DNA of 64,000 bases from DTPU01 sp963827855 (GTDB lineage: Bacteria > Planctomycetota > Phycisphaerae > Sedimentisphaerales > Anaerobacaceae): contig CAWHBY010000003.1 in assembly GCA_963827855.1 (NCBI GenBank), positions 124,001 to 188,000 on the forward strand, in the 5' to 3' direction. Under the pieces are notes generated by a model. That model worked only from the letters and a program-made list of their open reading frames with translations, searched no databases and had not been told where the DNA came from. The position numbers and the translations under genes were made by a program. This document shows, one piece after another, positions 8,505-17,753 of the stretch. Within the stretch, counting starts at the first letter, position 1, and the number at the start of each line of letters is the position of its first letter.

Positions 8505-9293
8505 ATGACAACCATGCCTCTTCGGGTCATCGCTGTGTGCATCACCCTGGGCCTTGCAGGGTGGTGCGATGCGGCCGGTATCGCCAGCCAGTCTTCTCAA
8601 GAGGGCCGGGCCGCCGCTGCCCAAGACCCTGCCAAGAGAGTCCTGCTGGTCACGGGCCAGGACTATCCTGGACATCCGTGGCGGCAGACCGCGCCCGCAT
8701 TGCGTTCGCTGCTGGAGGAGGACCCGCGGCTGAGGGTCACCATCACAGAGGACCCGGCTATGCTCGACTCGGGGGCCTTGGCCGGGTATGACGTGGTGGT
8801 GCTGCATTTCATGAATTGGGAGCAGCCCTCGCCGGGTCCTGCAGCCCGCGAGAATCTCAGCCGGCGGGTCTCTGAAGGCATGGGCCTGGTGCTGGTCCAC
8901 TTTGCCTGCGGGGCGTGGCAGGATTGGCCGGAGTTCCGCAATCTCGCCGGTCGCGTGTGGGACCCGAAACTCAGTCATGACCCTCACGGTTCGTTCCGTG
9001 TGGACATCGCCGATCCTGGCCACCCCATCGCGCGGGGTATGACTGCGTTCGAAACGCGGGACGAGCTCTACTCATGTCTGACCGGGGACCGTCCCATTCA
9101 TCTGATCGCCACCGCCAGGTCGAAGGTGGATGGCAAGGATTACCCCATGGCATTCGTGTTCGAGTATGGGAAGGGCAGGGTCTTCCACACCGTGCTGGGC
9201 CATGATTTGCCTGCGGTGACGAATCCGGCTGTAGCCAAGCTCATTCGCCGAGGCTGCGCCTGGGCAGCCACCCTGGAGTTGGCGCCAGACTGA
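8505..9293 (+). CDS. secreted ThuA-like (trehalose-utilisation) domain protein
   Basis: A 262-residue protein with a signal peptide (about residues 1-22) and a class-I glutamine-amidotransferase-like ThuA fold. The family pattern is seen as VLLVTGQDYPGHPW near the N-terminus, VVVLHFMNW in the middle and GKGRVFHTVLGHD near the end. An AAGGAGG site 9 bases before the ATG, 16 bases after the preceding stop, fixes the start at 8505; the longer frame overlaps the upstream gene. ThuA proteins act on 3-keto-sugar intermediates or related disaccharides, which fits the neighbouring oxidoreductase. The precise reaction is not assignable. Confidence 0.9.
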   Translation: MTTMPLRVIAVCITLGLAGWCDAAGIASQSSQEGRAAAAQDPAKRVLLVTGQDYPGHPWRQTAPALRSLLEEDPRLRVTITEDPAMLDSGALAGYDVVVLHFMNWEQPSPGPAARENLSRRVSEGMGLVLVHFACGAWQDWPEFRNLAGRVWDPKLSHDPHGSFRVDIADPGHPIARGMTAFETRDELYSCLTGDRPIHLIATARSKVDGKDYPMAFVFEYGKGRVFHTVLGHDLPAVTNPAVAKLIRRGCAWAATLELAPD

Positions 9294-9317
9294 ATTGAAA
9301 GGACGGGCCTGTTTGTC

Positions 9318-9370
9318 TTTTTAACCCCTTGACCATTCAACCTCTTAACCATTTAACCATCCAACTGCCT
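9318..9370. repeat. short degenerate tandem repeat (TTAACCATTTAACCAT type)
   Basis: The spacer between the ThuA-like and isomerase genes has repeated ACCATTCAACC, TTAACCA and TTTAACCAT units. It belongs to the same class of low-complexity intergenic decoration seen at several other places in this window. Confidence 0.5.
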
Positions 9371-9389
9371 AAGTGTCGGGACGACGCAC

Positions 9390-10259
9390 ATGAAGATCGG
9401 ATTCCACACGGATGCATTCAACAGCGCGTACTTCAGTTTCGATAGGTGCCTGCAGTGGGCGAAGAGGAACGACGTTCACTCCATCGAGTGCGGCCTGATT
9501 GATGGGGTGAGCTGGATTCACGGGCTGGGCTTTCAGCCCCATGTGGCCCTCTACGAAGACCCCATCCTGCTGCGGCGCAAGATGGACTCCTACGGCGTCC
9601 AGTTCTCGCAGGTCGATGCCGCATATCCGCTTTCCGGCAAGGACGGCCCCCTGCGCGGCGTGCCCTATGTGCTGAAGTCCATCCAGTGGGCGCACCTGAT
9701 CGGCTGTGCCAATGTCGACACGACTGATGGCATGCACCAGCCGGAGGGCCTGACCGACGCAGAGGCCATGGAGTTGATGAAGCGAAGCTACGGCCAGATC
9801 GTCGAGGTGGCCCAGGCCCACCGCATCACGGTCAACATCGAGCCACACGGCTATTTCACCACGAAACCCGACATGATGGGCCGAATGCTCGATTTCGTGG
9901 ACAGTCCTTATCTCCGCATGAACATGGATACGGGCAACACGTTCATTGCAGGCCAGGACCCGGCTGCATTCCTGGGCCGCTTCATCGACCGTGTCAGCCA
10001 TGTGCACATCAAGGATGTCTCTCCCTCCTTGGCCGCCTCTGTCCGGGGCCATCAGACAGGCATCGCAGTGAGCCAGTGCGCGATCGGCGAAGGGGTCAAC
10101 GCCGAGAACATCCGCCAGTGCCTGGTGGTGCTCCGCGATCACGGCTACCAGGGGGTCTTGAGCATGGAGTGTGAAGGCCAGGCAGGCCCCATGATCGAGC
10201 AGTCATTGGCCTGGCTGCGCAGGACCCTCAGTGAGCTGAAGATCCCATTGGAGGGCTAG
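9390..10259 (+). CDS. sugar phosphate isomerase/epimerase (xylose-isomerase-like TIM barrel)
   Basis: A 289-residue AP-endonuclease-2/xylose-isomerase-like TIM barrel with no export signal. It begins MKIGFHTDAFNS as family members do. Metal-ligand-type residues are visible in VNIEPHGYF, MNMDTGN, VSHVHIKD and the terminal LSMECEGQ, giving the usual E/D/H/E set. It follows the Gfo/Idh/MocA and ThuA genes after a 96-base repeat-bearing spacer, suggesting later, cytoplasmic processing of the same sugar. Isomerase, epimerase and keto-glycoside lyase activities all occur in this fold, so the reaction is left open. Confidence 0.9.
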   Translation: MKIGFHTDAFNSAYFSFDRCLQWAKRNDVHSIECGLIDGVSWIHGLGFQPHVALYEDPILLRRKMDSYGVQFSQVDAAYPLSGKDGPLRGVPYVLKSIQWAHLIGCANVDTTDGMHQPEGLTDAEAMELMKRSYGQIVEVAQAHRITVNIEPHGYFTTKPDMMGRMLDFVDSPYLRMNMDTGNTFIAGQDPAAFLGRFIDRVSHVHIKDVSPSLAASVRGHQTGIAVSQCAIGEGVNAENIRQCLVVLRDHGYQGVLSMECEGQAGPMIEQSLAWLRRTLSELKIPLEG

Positions 10260-10292
10260 CCGGAGCGCGTCAGTGTGGCAAGGGGTAAGCCT

Positions 10293-11696
10293 ATGAGAAG
10301 AGAGAACCATGTCACGGCCGTCGTCGTCGTGCTTTCTGTCATGGTGTGCGCGGCTGCGACGGTCATGGCCGTTGTGCGTGGCAACAAGATGCAGGGTGCC
10401 GCTGCGAGGCAGCAACAACTCGAGCAGACCATACGGGATCTTCAGGACCAGGTCCACCGAGCCAAGGCCCAAGAGAACTCGGCGGCACGACAGATCACCC
10501 AATTGGAGGATGCCCTTGTCCTGCTCACTGAGAAGAGGCACCAGGATCAGCAGGTCATCAAGGACATCTGGGCTCTTCTGGGGGCCGGTGCGCGACGTGA
10601 GAAGGAGGTACGCACAGGGGACACCGGACCGTCGCCGACCGTCAGCGACAAGGAAGGCCCCGTACGCCCTGAGGAGAAGACCCGAGGGAAGTGCGACATC
10701 GAGGCCCTGAAGAAGATGCTGGTCTCCTTGGGGGGTGATCTGAATGCAGCGGTGCATCAGATCGTGACGGCGGAGGCCATTGGCCGGACGTTGCAGGGGC
10801 ACGCCGGACAACCGGGTCACTGGGCCGCCGCAGCATCCCTGGCCCCGGACCAGGCGAGAGCCTTGGAGTACCTCAAGGAGGCGGCCGGACTGTACCCGGA
10901 TTCTCCCGCTGTGCTGTCCGCCCTCGTCAGTGCGCAAATAGCCGCCGGCCGGATCGACGAAGCCACCCTTGCCTACGTGACTGAGTTGAAGCGGCTTGAT
11001 CCAACCAACGCCCTGGCAGACTGCTATGCCGGGCAGTGTCAATTCCAGAGTGGAGACATTGCCGGAGCACTGCAATCTCTCGCGCAGGCCGGTGCAAAGG
11101 GGCGGTTCAGCGATGACCGCATCGCCATGCTCGCGGCGCGGCGGGACTACTTCCTCGACGAGGGGCTTTCCGATGCGGCCGCGATGGGACTATCGGCATT
11201 CACGCTGCCCCTGGAACACCTGGGCATGATCCGAGAGCTTGGAAGCCAGTCGATCGAGCAGGCGAGATCGTTGTCCGCCGCCGGACGGACGGATGATGCC
11301 TTGAAGGTCGCCCAGGATGTCACCAGCGTGGGCCGAACGGTCTCCTCTTCCGGACGGTTCCTGATCCATGACCGCGTCGGCATCGGCTTGCAGGAGGCGG
11401 GACTCACCGAGCAACGGAAGATCTACGAGGCCTTGGGGGACGCCGCCCACACCCAGGAGATTGACTCAAGACTCCGCGCGATCCAGGAGCGATTGGCGAG
11501 CATCGACACCATGGTCCAGGCGTTCGGACCAGTCATGGCCGGCATGACCGAGCAGGACCTTGCCGCCTATGTGGACGGGACGATCCTCAACGGCGAATTC
11601 GCGACGCTCCAAAACATCCCGGAGATCGCCAAGGCGCTGCAGCAGGCCCAGGGCCTGCTCGCCGAGAAGGCCGGAACGACCCCGTCTGGAAGGTAG
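10293..11696 (+). CDS. membrane-anchored coiled-coil/TPR-like protein of unknown function
   Basis: A 467-residue protein with one N-terminal transmembrane helix (about 7-27), a Gln/Glu-rich coiled coil (about 35-85), a Pro/Glu linker, then helical TPR-like repeats (ALEYLKEAAGLYPDSPAVLSAL, LADCYAGQCQFQSGDIAGALQSL) to about residue 330. The C-terminal helices match nothing I know. The ATG at 10293 with AGGGG upstream is preferred over the in-frame GTG at 10275. The gene lies 33 bases after the isomerase gene, so it may be co-transcribed. A scaffold role on the periplasmic face is plausible but inferred. Confidence 0.75.
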   Translation: MRRENHVTAVVVVLSVMVCAAATVMAVVRGNKMQGAAARQQQLEQTIRDLQDQVHRAKAQENSAARQITQLEDALVLLTEKRHQDQQVIKDIWALLGAGARREKEVRTGDTGPSPTVSDKEGPVRPEEKTRGKCDIEALKKMLVSLGGDLNAAVHQIVTAEAIGRTLQGHAGQPGHWAAAASLAPDQARALEYLKEAAGLYPDSPAVLSALVSAQIAAGRIDEATLAYVTELKRLDPTNALADCYAGQCQFQSGDIAGALQSLAQAGAKGRFSDDRIAMLAARRDYFLDEGLSDAAAMGLSAFTLPLEHLGMIRELGSQSIEQARSLSAAGRTDDALKVAQDVTSVGRTVSSSGRFLIHDRVGIGLQEAGLTEQRKIYEALGDAAHTQEIDSRLRAIQERLASIDTMVQAFGPVMAGMTEQDLAAYVDGTILNGEFATLQNIPEIAKALQQAQGLLAEKAGTTPSGR

Positions 11697-11874
11697 CTCG
11701 CTCCCACGCCAAGGGTCTCGGGGCTGCCCAGGCATCTTCCTTCCAACCGGCCCCTGGCCGCGCATCTGCTGCTCCAGGCGATCGGCCCTTTGCGAGGCAC
11801 GCATGGAGTCGTCCGGACGCCCCTGCTCCTTGTACCAGCTTTCTACAGTACAGCAGGGCGCTGACGATGTCCCC

Positions 11875-13825
11875 TCAGGGCCTCTGGCCCCCTCCTGGTG
11901 CGGGCGTGCTTGCCGGAGCGGTCTGAGGCCTGGGCCTCGGGGTCGCAGGAGGCATGTCCACAGCAGGGATCTCTGCATTCAGATCGGTCTTCACCTCATA
12001 GACCGGCCGGTTGATCGCCGCGATCGCGGCAATGCCGATCTTATTGACTGCCCGGTCATACGTCAGCAGGCCGTTGACCTCGCCCTCGCAATCGGTGGTC
12101 TGGGTGTAGACGGCAGCACAGAGCCCGCGCGCCGCATAGGCCTTCACGGCGTTGACCAGGCTGGTGTATCGCTGGGTCAGATCCGCGGCATCTACCATGT
12201 CCCTGTAGCCCCATCTCCGGCCGATGACCCATAGATGGCCCTCGACCGCCAGGCCGAGGCCTCCGAACTCGCCGAGTACAGACGCCCGCTTGTCTTCGAG
12301 GGCGGCCATGCCGGGTCCTGGATACCGGTGTACATCGTTCACGTCGCCACAGGCCATATCTGTCCAACCACTGGCATTATCCACCAGCCGCGTTGGATCC
12401 ATCTTGCGGGTCCACTCGACGATCCGGGCTGTGTCGTATTGGCCCCAGCCCTCATTGAAGGGAACCCACATGACGATGCACGGGTGGTTGAAGTGGCTGT
12501 CGACCATGGCCTGGTATTCGCGCTCGAAGATGTCGTAGGTCTCGCTCACGAGCAGCTTGTTGCTGAACTGCCTGCCCGCATTGCGGCGGGGGGTGGAAGG
12601 TTCAGGGCCCTTCCAGGGACGGTCGCCGCTGGGCATATCCTGCCAGACCAGCAGGCCCAGCTTGTCTGCCCAATAGTACCATCGATCAGGCTCGACCTTC
12701 ACGTGCTTGCGCCAGGTTGAAGCCCATCCTGAGGGTCTCTTCGATATCGAACCTCAGCGCCTCGTCGGTAGGGGCGGTATAGAGGCCATCCGGCCACCAG
12801 CCTTGGTCCAGGGGCCCCATTTGGAAGAGGGCCTTGCCGTTGAGGAACATGCGGTTCACGCCGGCCTGGTCCTTCCTGATCTCGACTTTGCGCATACCGA
12901 AGTAGCTCGATACGCTGTCGATGGTCCTGCCCCCACGACTCAGCGTGACCTTGAGGTCGTACAAGAAGGGGTTCCCGGGCGCCCAGGTCTTTGGATTGGC
13001 GACCGCAATGAGGATCTCTGCGCCCACCTTCCCCTCGGCCCGGCCGACCACGCTGCCGCCGTCCAGCACCTCGGCCACAACCGCCTCTGAACCATCCATC
13101 GCTTGGCCCGTGACGGCTAGGCCGACTTGGCTGTTGTCCAGCCTGGGTGTAATCCTGAGCGATCGGATCGAGGCCTCAGCCACGGGCTCGAGCCACACGG
13201 ACTGCCAGATGCCCGAAACCGCGGTGTACATGATCCCGCTGGGCTTGAGCACCTGCTTGCCCCTGGGAATCGCGCCGGTGTCGGCCGGGTCCCACACAGA
13301 GAGAACGACCTCCTGCTCGCCGCTGGGCCCGAGTGTGTTGGTGATATCGAAGGTGAAGGGATCATATCCACCCCGGTGATTGCCCACGGCCGTTCCATTG
13401 ACCCAGACCGCGGTCTGCCAGTCAACCGCACCGAAATGGAGCAGCACTCGCCGACCTTTCCAGGCGGCAGGCACCGTGAACGTGCGTCGATACCACAAGC
13501 GGTCCTCGGGGCTGAGCATCTTCTTGACGCCCGAAAGGGCGGACTGGAGCGGGTAGGGCACCAGGATCTGTCCCTGGAACGATCCGGGACGGGCACTATC
13601 CTTGGCCATGATCGCGTAGTCCCACAGCCCATTGAGGCTCAGCCAGTCCTGGCGGACCATCTGCGGCCGGGGATACTCTGGCAGGGGCCTGTCAGCGGAG
13701 ACGTCCTCGGCCCAACGGGTCATGATCTCTCCGCCGACCGGCGCCCATGCCGCATCGAGCGGCACGGCCCGAGAGAGCCCCAGGACCAGCAACGCAAGCG
13801 TGACTATTCGAAGACAGGCTATCAT
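11875..13825 (-). pseudogene. secreted glycoside hydrolase family 2 (beta-galactosidase-like), frameshifted
   Basis: GH2 beta-glycosidase with a signal peptide (start at 13825, AAGGGG upstream), a sugar-binding jelly roll (about 50-210), the GH2 sandwich and a TIM barrel. Catalytic residues are visible in the second half: the acid/base Glu in FNEGWGQYD and a candidate nucleophile in GEFGGLG. The reading frame breaks near 12709, within GFNLA / KHVKVEPDRWYYWADKLG, where the family consensus normally continues GFNxxRKHVKVE. One extra base or two missing bases in a CG run would explain it. Both halves are otherwise intact, which argues for a recent mutation or a consensus error. It is the third gene of a minus-strand group with an isomerase and a Gfo/Idh/MocA enzyme, probably a plant or algal polysaccharide locus. 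Confidence 0.88.
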
Positions 13826-13886
13826 GTCGCAACCCCTTCCCATGAACTTGAACTCGACTTCCACCTCCGAGCGTGCGAACAGCGAG

Positions 13887-14765
13887 TCAGGCCTTCGGCG
13901 GGAACACGCCTCGCAGGTACTGGGCGTCGTACAGGCAGCTCTCGGCCACGCCCAGGGGCATCTTGGTGCCCTCCATCACGATCCAGCCGCGGTAGCCGAT
14001 GTCGTCCATGGCTGCGCGGACCCTGACGAAGTCGACAGAGCCCTTGCCGTACAGATCCTGGTTGTCCTTGGCGTGGAACTCGCAGATCTGCTTTCCGAGC
14101 ACACGCATCTCGGTGTAGATGTTGTAGCCCATGCCCTGCGTGTTGGCCACGTCGTAGTAGACCTTCACTGCCGGCGAGTTCACCCGGCGCAGGATGTCCA
14201 GCAGTCGTTCGGCTGGGAGCTGGGACTCGATGCCCAGGGTGACGCCTGCCCTTTCCGCCTTAGACGCGACCTTGCGGAGCCGTGCGACTACGGTGTCGAT
14301 CCCTTTCTCGTCCTTGACCAGGTCGCCCTTCCCGAAGAAGGCCAGGAGGATGACCCGCGTACCCAGGGCCTTGGATACATCGATGGCCTTGCTCACCCAC
14401 TGCTCGGCCCGCGGGTCGCTTTTGTACGGGACGTTGTTCAGGACGCCCATGGCCAGAGACGCGATCTCGACGCCTTGCTCTCTCGATGTCTGGAGAAACC
14501 GCTGCTGCAGGTCAGGATCGAACAGCGGCAGGTCCTGTTCACCGCTGCCGAAGTCGACCTGGACGCCGTCGAGTCCTATCCGCTTGGCCGCTTCGAGCGA
14601 AGCCGGATTCGTGGTCTTGCCGATCGTCCAATCGCACACGGCGATCTTGAAGCCCTTTGTCGAGGTGCGGGCGCCTTGCATGGAACTGCACGAGCTGAGG
14701 GCCAAGCCTGCTGCAAGTCCGGCCGTTCCAGCCAGCATCTGTCTGCGGGTCATCTTGTCGGTCAT
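13887..14765 (-). CDS. exported sugar phosphate isomerase/epimerase-like TIM-barrel protein
   Basis: A 292-residue xylose-isomerase-like protein with a TAT/lipoprotein-style leader: TRRQMLAGTAG, then a hydrophobic run ending ALSSCSS, whose Cys may be lipidated. The start at 14765 has GGAG six bases upstream. The barrel keeps candidate metal ligands in LGIESQ, YYDVANTQG, EFHAKDN and WIVMEGTK. It sits between the frameshifted GH2 and a TAT Gfo/Idh/MocA gene on the same strand, 61 and 122 bases away, so all three probably act together outside the cytoplasm on a released sugar. The reaction is uncertain. Confidence 0.88.
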   Translation of the reverse strand: MTDKMTRRQMLAGTAGLAAGLALSSCSSMQGARTSTKGFKIAVCDWTIGKTTNPASLEAAKRIGLDGVQVDFGSGEQDLPLFDPDLQQRFLQTSREQGVEIASLAMGVLNNVPYKSDPRAEQWVSKAIDVSKALGTRVILLAFFGKGDLVKDEKGIDTVVARLRKVASKAERAGVTLGIESQLPAERLLDILRRVNSPAVKVYYDVANTQGMGYNIYTEMRVLGKQICEFHAKDNQDLYGKGSVDFVRVRAAMDDIGYRGWIVMEGTKMPLGVAESCLYDAQYLRGVFPPKA

Positions 14766-14851
14766 TCGTATCTCCATACTTTGAACTCAGAATCCGGAAG
14801 CCAGAAGACGGACTACATGGAGAACCGGCCACGAGCCTGACCAGGCTTGCC

Positions 14852-14882
14852 TCGCCGTTTCGCCCATTCGCCGTTTCGGCTT
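14852..14882. repeat. short degenerate tandem repeat (CGCCGTTTCGCCCATTCG type)
   Basis: The spacer between the isomerase and oxidoreductase genes has CGCCGTTTCG, CCCATTCG and CGCCGTTTCG in tandem, the same units as at 74-95 and 20539-20568. Confidence 0.55.
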
Positions 14883-14887
14883 CTCTG

Positions 14888-16150
14888 TCACTCCTTCGCC
14901 CCTTTCAGGTTCGGATCGAGCCTGTTCTTGTCATTGAGGATCTCGCTCCAGGTCACAACCCGCTGCTGGTAGGCGGCTGTCCTGCCCAGGATGGTCACGA
15001 GGTTGCTTCGCACGCTGCACTCGACCGTGGGATTGGCATAGTTGGAGCCGGTGATGTCCTTGTGGAAGGTGGCGATGTTGGCCACTGCGCCATCGGTGTA
15101 GATGTTCGGGCTGGAGCCGCCCCTGTAGAAGTGGTCCTTGTCACTGCGGAGGATGACCTGGCCGCCATATTCGGTCTCCAGCACGCCCTTGGATCCGAAC
15201 ATCCTGTTGCGGATGCCCTCGGGCTGGGTGCCAAAGGCCTCGAACTGGCGAGAGCTGAAGGCGATACCCACGTTCTTGGGGTAAATGAAGGTCACAGCGA
15301 AGTGGTCCCAGCAGGTCCCGCGTTTGCGGACCGTGGCGCCACCCGTGCCATACGCCGAGACGGGCGGCTCATCCATGATCCAACTGGCCACGTCGAGCGT
15401 GTGGATGTTCTGTTCTGTGATGACGTCGCCCGACAGGACCTTGTCGAGGCCCCAGGCACGGAGCCGGTTCTCCACGTGGGTGGCATCCTGGTCCATGGCC
15501 TTGTGCTGGCCGAGCCAGGGGTCGCCCGCGTGATAGGTCGCCTCGCCGAACGCGAACTCGCCCAGGGCTCCCTCGCGGACCCGCTTGAGGGCCTCCCTAT
15601 AGAAGGGGTCTGCACGTGTCTGGAAATCGACCTGAAAGCAGAGCTTCTTGGCCGTGGCCTTCTGGCCGCTCTCCGCGACGGTGTTGCACCCGGGCACGTC
15701 CACGGCAATGGGCTTGGCAAGGTATACGTGCTTGCCTGCGTCCACTGCTGCTGCGGCCTGCTCTGGATGGAAGTAGGGCGGGCTTTCGATAGCCACCGCG
15801 TCCAAGTCTGTCCCCAGCAGGCGACGGTACCCTGACAGCCCGGTGAAACGGCGGTCCTTCGGCACGTTGAACTTGTCGCCAAAACCGTCGACGCGGTCCT
15901 GGAAGTAGTCGAAGGCCGCGACCAGGTTATATCCGCCGTGCTTCATGAACAGATCGGCGATCCAGGTGCCCCTACCGCCGCAGCCGATCAGGCCGAGGTT
16001 GACCTTGCTGTTGGCCGCATAGGAAGAGACCGCCTGCGGTCCCAGTACGGTGAACGACAGCGCGGCTGCGCCCGTGCCTGCCAGGAATCCCCGCCGGCTG
16101 ACCTTCTCAGAGGAAGTGACGGCTGAGTGCTCATCCTGCACGTGGGACAT
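14888..16150 (-). CDS. twin-arginine-exported Gfo/Idh/MocA family oxidoreductase
   Basis: A 420-residue NAD(P)-dependent oxidoreductase. The start at 16150 follows GGAGG, nine bases away; the longer frame upstream is unlikely. A TAT motif SRRGFLAGTGAAA (about residues 18-30) precedes the Rossmann fold with GLIGCGGRG near residue 55, and the EKP-equivalent appears as YLAKPIAVD. The rest is the Gfo/Idh/MocA C-terminal domain with NIHTLDVASW. It heads the minus-strand group with the exported isomerase and GH2. The likely role is oxidation or epimerisation of a sugar in the periplasm or on the surface; the substrate is unknown. Confidence 0.9.
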   Translation of the reverse strand: MSHVQDEHSAVTSSEKVSRRGFLAGTGAAALSFTVLGPQAVSSYAANSKVNLGLIGCGGRGTWIADLFMKHGGYNLVAAFDYFQDRVDGFGDKFNVPKDRRFTGLSGYRRLLGTDLDAVAIESPPYFHPEQAAAAVDAGKHVYLAKPIAVDVPGCNTVAESGQKATAKKLCFQVDFQTRADPFYREALKRVREGALGEFAFGEATYHAGDPWLGQHKAMDQDATHVENRLRAWGLDKVLSGDVITEQNIHTLDVASWIMDEPPVSAYGTGGATVRKRGTCWDHFAVTFIYPKNVGIAFSSRQFEAFGTQPEGIRNRMFGSKGVLETEYGGQVILRSDKDHFYRGGSSPNIYTDGAVANIATFHKDITGSNYANPTVECSVRSNLVTILGRTAAYQQRVVTWSEILNDKNRLDPNLKGAKE

Positions 16151-16489
16151 GGGGTGATCCTCCATAGATGGGCTTGTGCGGCTTGTGATCCGACGTCGAT
16201 CCGTATCTTTCCACGTCTTGTGCTCCATTCGTCAAGACACAGAGTATTGTATTGGCCTCCCGCATCCACGCAACGGAAAATCCCCTGGAGAAGAAGCAAG
16301 AGCCAAGAGGTAAGCATGAGAAGTCTTAAGTTTTAGGTTTTAGGTTTTAAGAAGGAGGGGGGGGGGAGCCCAGGTCCCTTGAACCTAAGACCTGGACCGC
16401 TTACTTCTTGCTTCTTGCCTCTTGCTTCTCTTTGTATAATGCGGCATCGTTGATTGTTGAACGGAAGGTGTCTCGTAGGAGTCGGTTCG
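16151..16489. other. 339-base divergent intergenic region with inverted repeats and a G10 tract
   Basis: A GAAGAAGCAAGAGCCAAGAGGTAAG-like block (about 16287-16315) is mirrored by TTACTTCTTGCTTCTTGCCTCTTGC (about 16400-16426), flanking TTTTAGG repeats and a run of ten G (16357-16366). A TATAAT at 16435-16440 could be the argG -10 element, but no good -35 is seen. No gene is visible. Confidence 0.55.
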
Positions 16490-17717
16490 ATGGCAGAACA
16501 GAAGAAGGCTGAGAAGGTGGTGTTGGCGTACAGTGGGGGGCTGGATACGAGCGTGATCCTACCGTGGCTGAAGGAGACCTACGGCTACAAGGTCGTCGCC
16601 TTTGCCGCGGAACTGGGGCAGGGCAGCGAGCTCAAGGGCGTGCAGAAGAAGGCCCTGGCGAGCGGGGCGATCAAGTGCGTCGTCAAGGACCTTCGCAGGG
16701 AGTTCGTCGAGGATTACCTCTGGCCGATGCTCAAGGCCGGCGCCGTGTACGAGAACGGCTACCTGCTGGGCACCAGCATTGCCCGGCCGCTGATCGCGAA
16801 GTACCAGGTCGACATCGCCCATGCCGAAGGCGCGACTGCCGTCGCCCACGGCGCGACCGGCAAGGGCAACGACCAGGTCCGCTTCGAGCTGACCTACATG
16901 GCCCTGGACCCGAGCCTGAAGATCATCGCCCCGTGGAAGGACCCGAACTTCAAGCTCACCAGCCGCGAGGCGGCAGTCGAGTACGCCAAGAAACACAAGC
17001 ATCCCGATCGATCAGTCCAAGAAGAAGATCTACTCGCGGGACCGCAACCTCTGGCACATCAGCCACGAGGGCGCAGACCTCGAGGATCCGGCCAACGAGC
17101 CCAAGGACGACCTGTTGGTGATGTCTCGGCCCGTGTCCAAGACGCCCAATCGGCCCGACTACGTCACGCATCGGCTTTGAAGAGGGCATGCCGGTCAAGC
17201 TGAACGGCCGTGCGGTCAACGGCGTCAAGATGATCGAGACCCTCAACGCGATCGGCGGCAAGCACGGCGTGGGACAGGCGGACCTGGTGGAGAACCGGCT
17301 GGTCGGCATGAAGAGCCGCGGCGTGTACGAGACCCCCGGCGGCACGATCCTCCTGACGGCCCACCAGGCGCTCGAGACGCTGACCTCGACCGCGAGACGC
17401 TGCACTACAAGCAGCAGGTTGCGCTCAAGTACGCCGAGATGGTCTACTACGGCCAGTGGTTCTCCCCGCTCCGCGAGGCCCTCGATGCCTTCGTCGATGC
17501 CACGCAGCGGCCGGTCACCGGCGCCGCGACGCTCAAGCTCTTCAAGGGCCGCTGCACGATCGCCGGCATGACCAGCCCCAACAGTCTCTATCAGCCGAAG
17601 CTGGCCAGCTTCACCATGGGCGCCGAGTATAACCCCACCGATGCGATCGGGTTCATCCGGTTGTTCGGCCTGCCGATGAAGGTCGCTGGGGTCGTGAATC
17701 GGCAAGGCCGGCGATAG
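16490..17717 (+). pseudogene. argG: argininosuccinate synthase, with three frameshifts
   Basis: ArgG joins citrulline and aspartate with ATP in the penultimate step of arginine synthesis. The start at 16490 follows TAGGAG. The N-type ATP-pyrophosphatase P-loop is in LAYSGGLDTSV, and the citrulline/aspartate region is in GATGKGNDQVRFEL. The rest of the protein is present but in four successive frames, changing near 17006 (+1), 17169 (+1, in YVT/IGFEEG) and 17386 (-1, in LETLT/DRETLHY). The amino-acid sequence is strongly conserved on both sides of each break and no other decay is seen. I therefore suspect consensus indels rather than a dead gene, but as given it would not make ArgG. Confidence 0.93.
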
Positions 17718-17753
17718 GGCCGATAGAGGCAAGGTGGTCTGAAAGGAGTCTGC

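Noticed and set aside
6914..8545. 543-codon minus-strand ORF
   Set aside because: It lies exactly antisense to the Gfo/Idh/MocA gene, has no family similarity or ribosome site, and is explained by the GC-rich codon pattern of the real gene.
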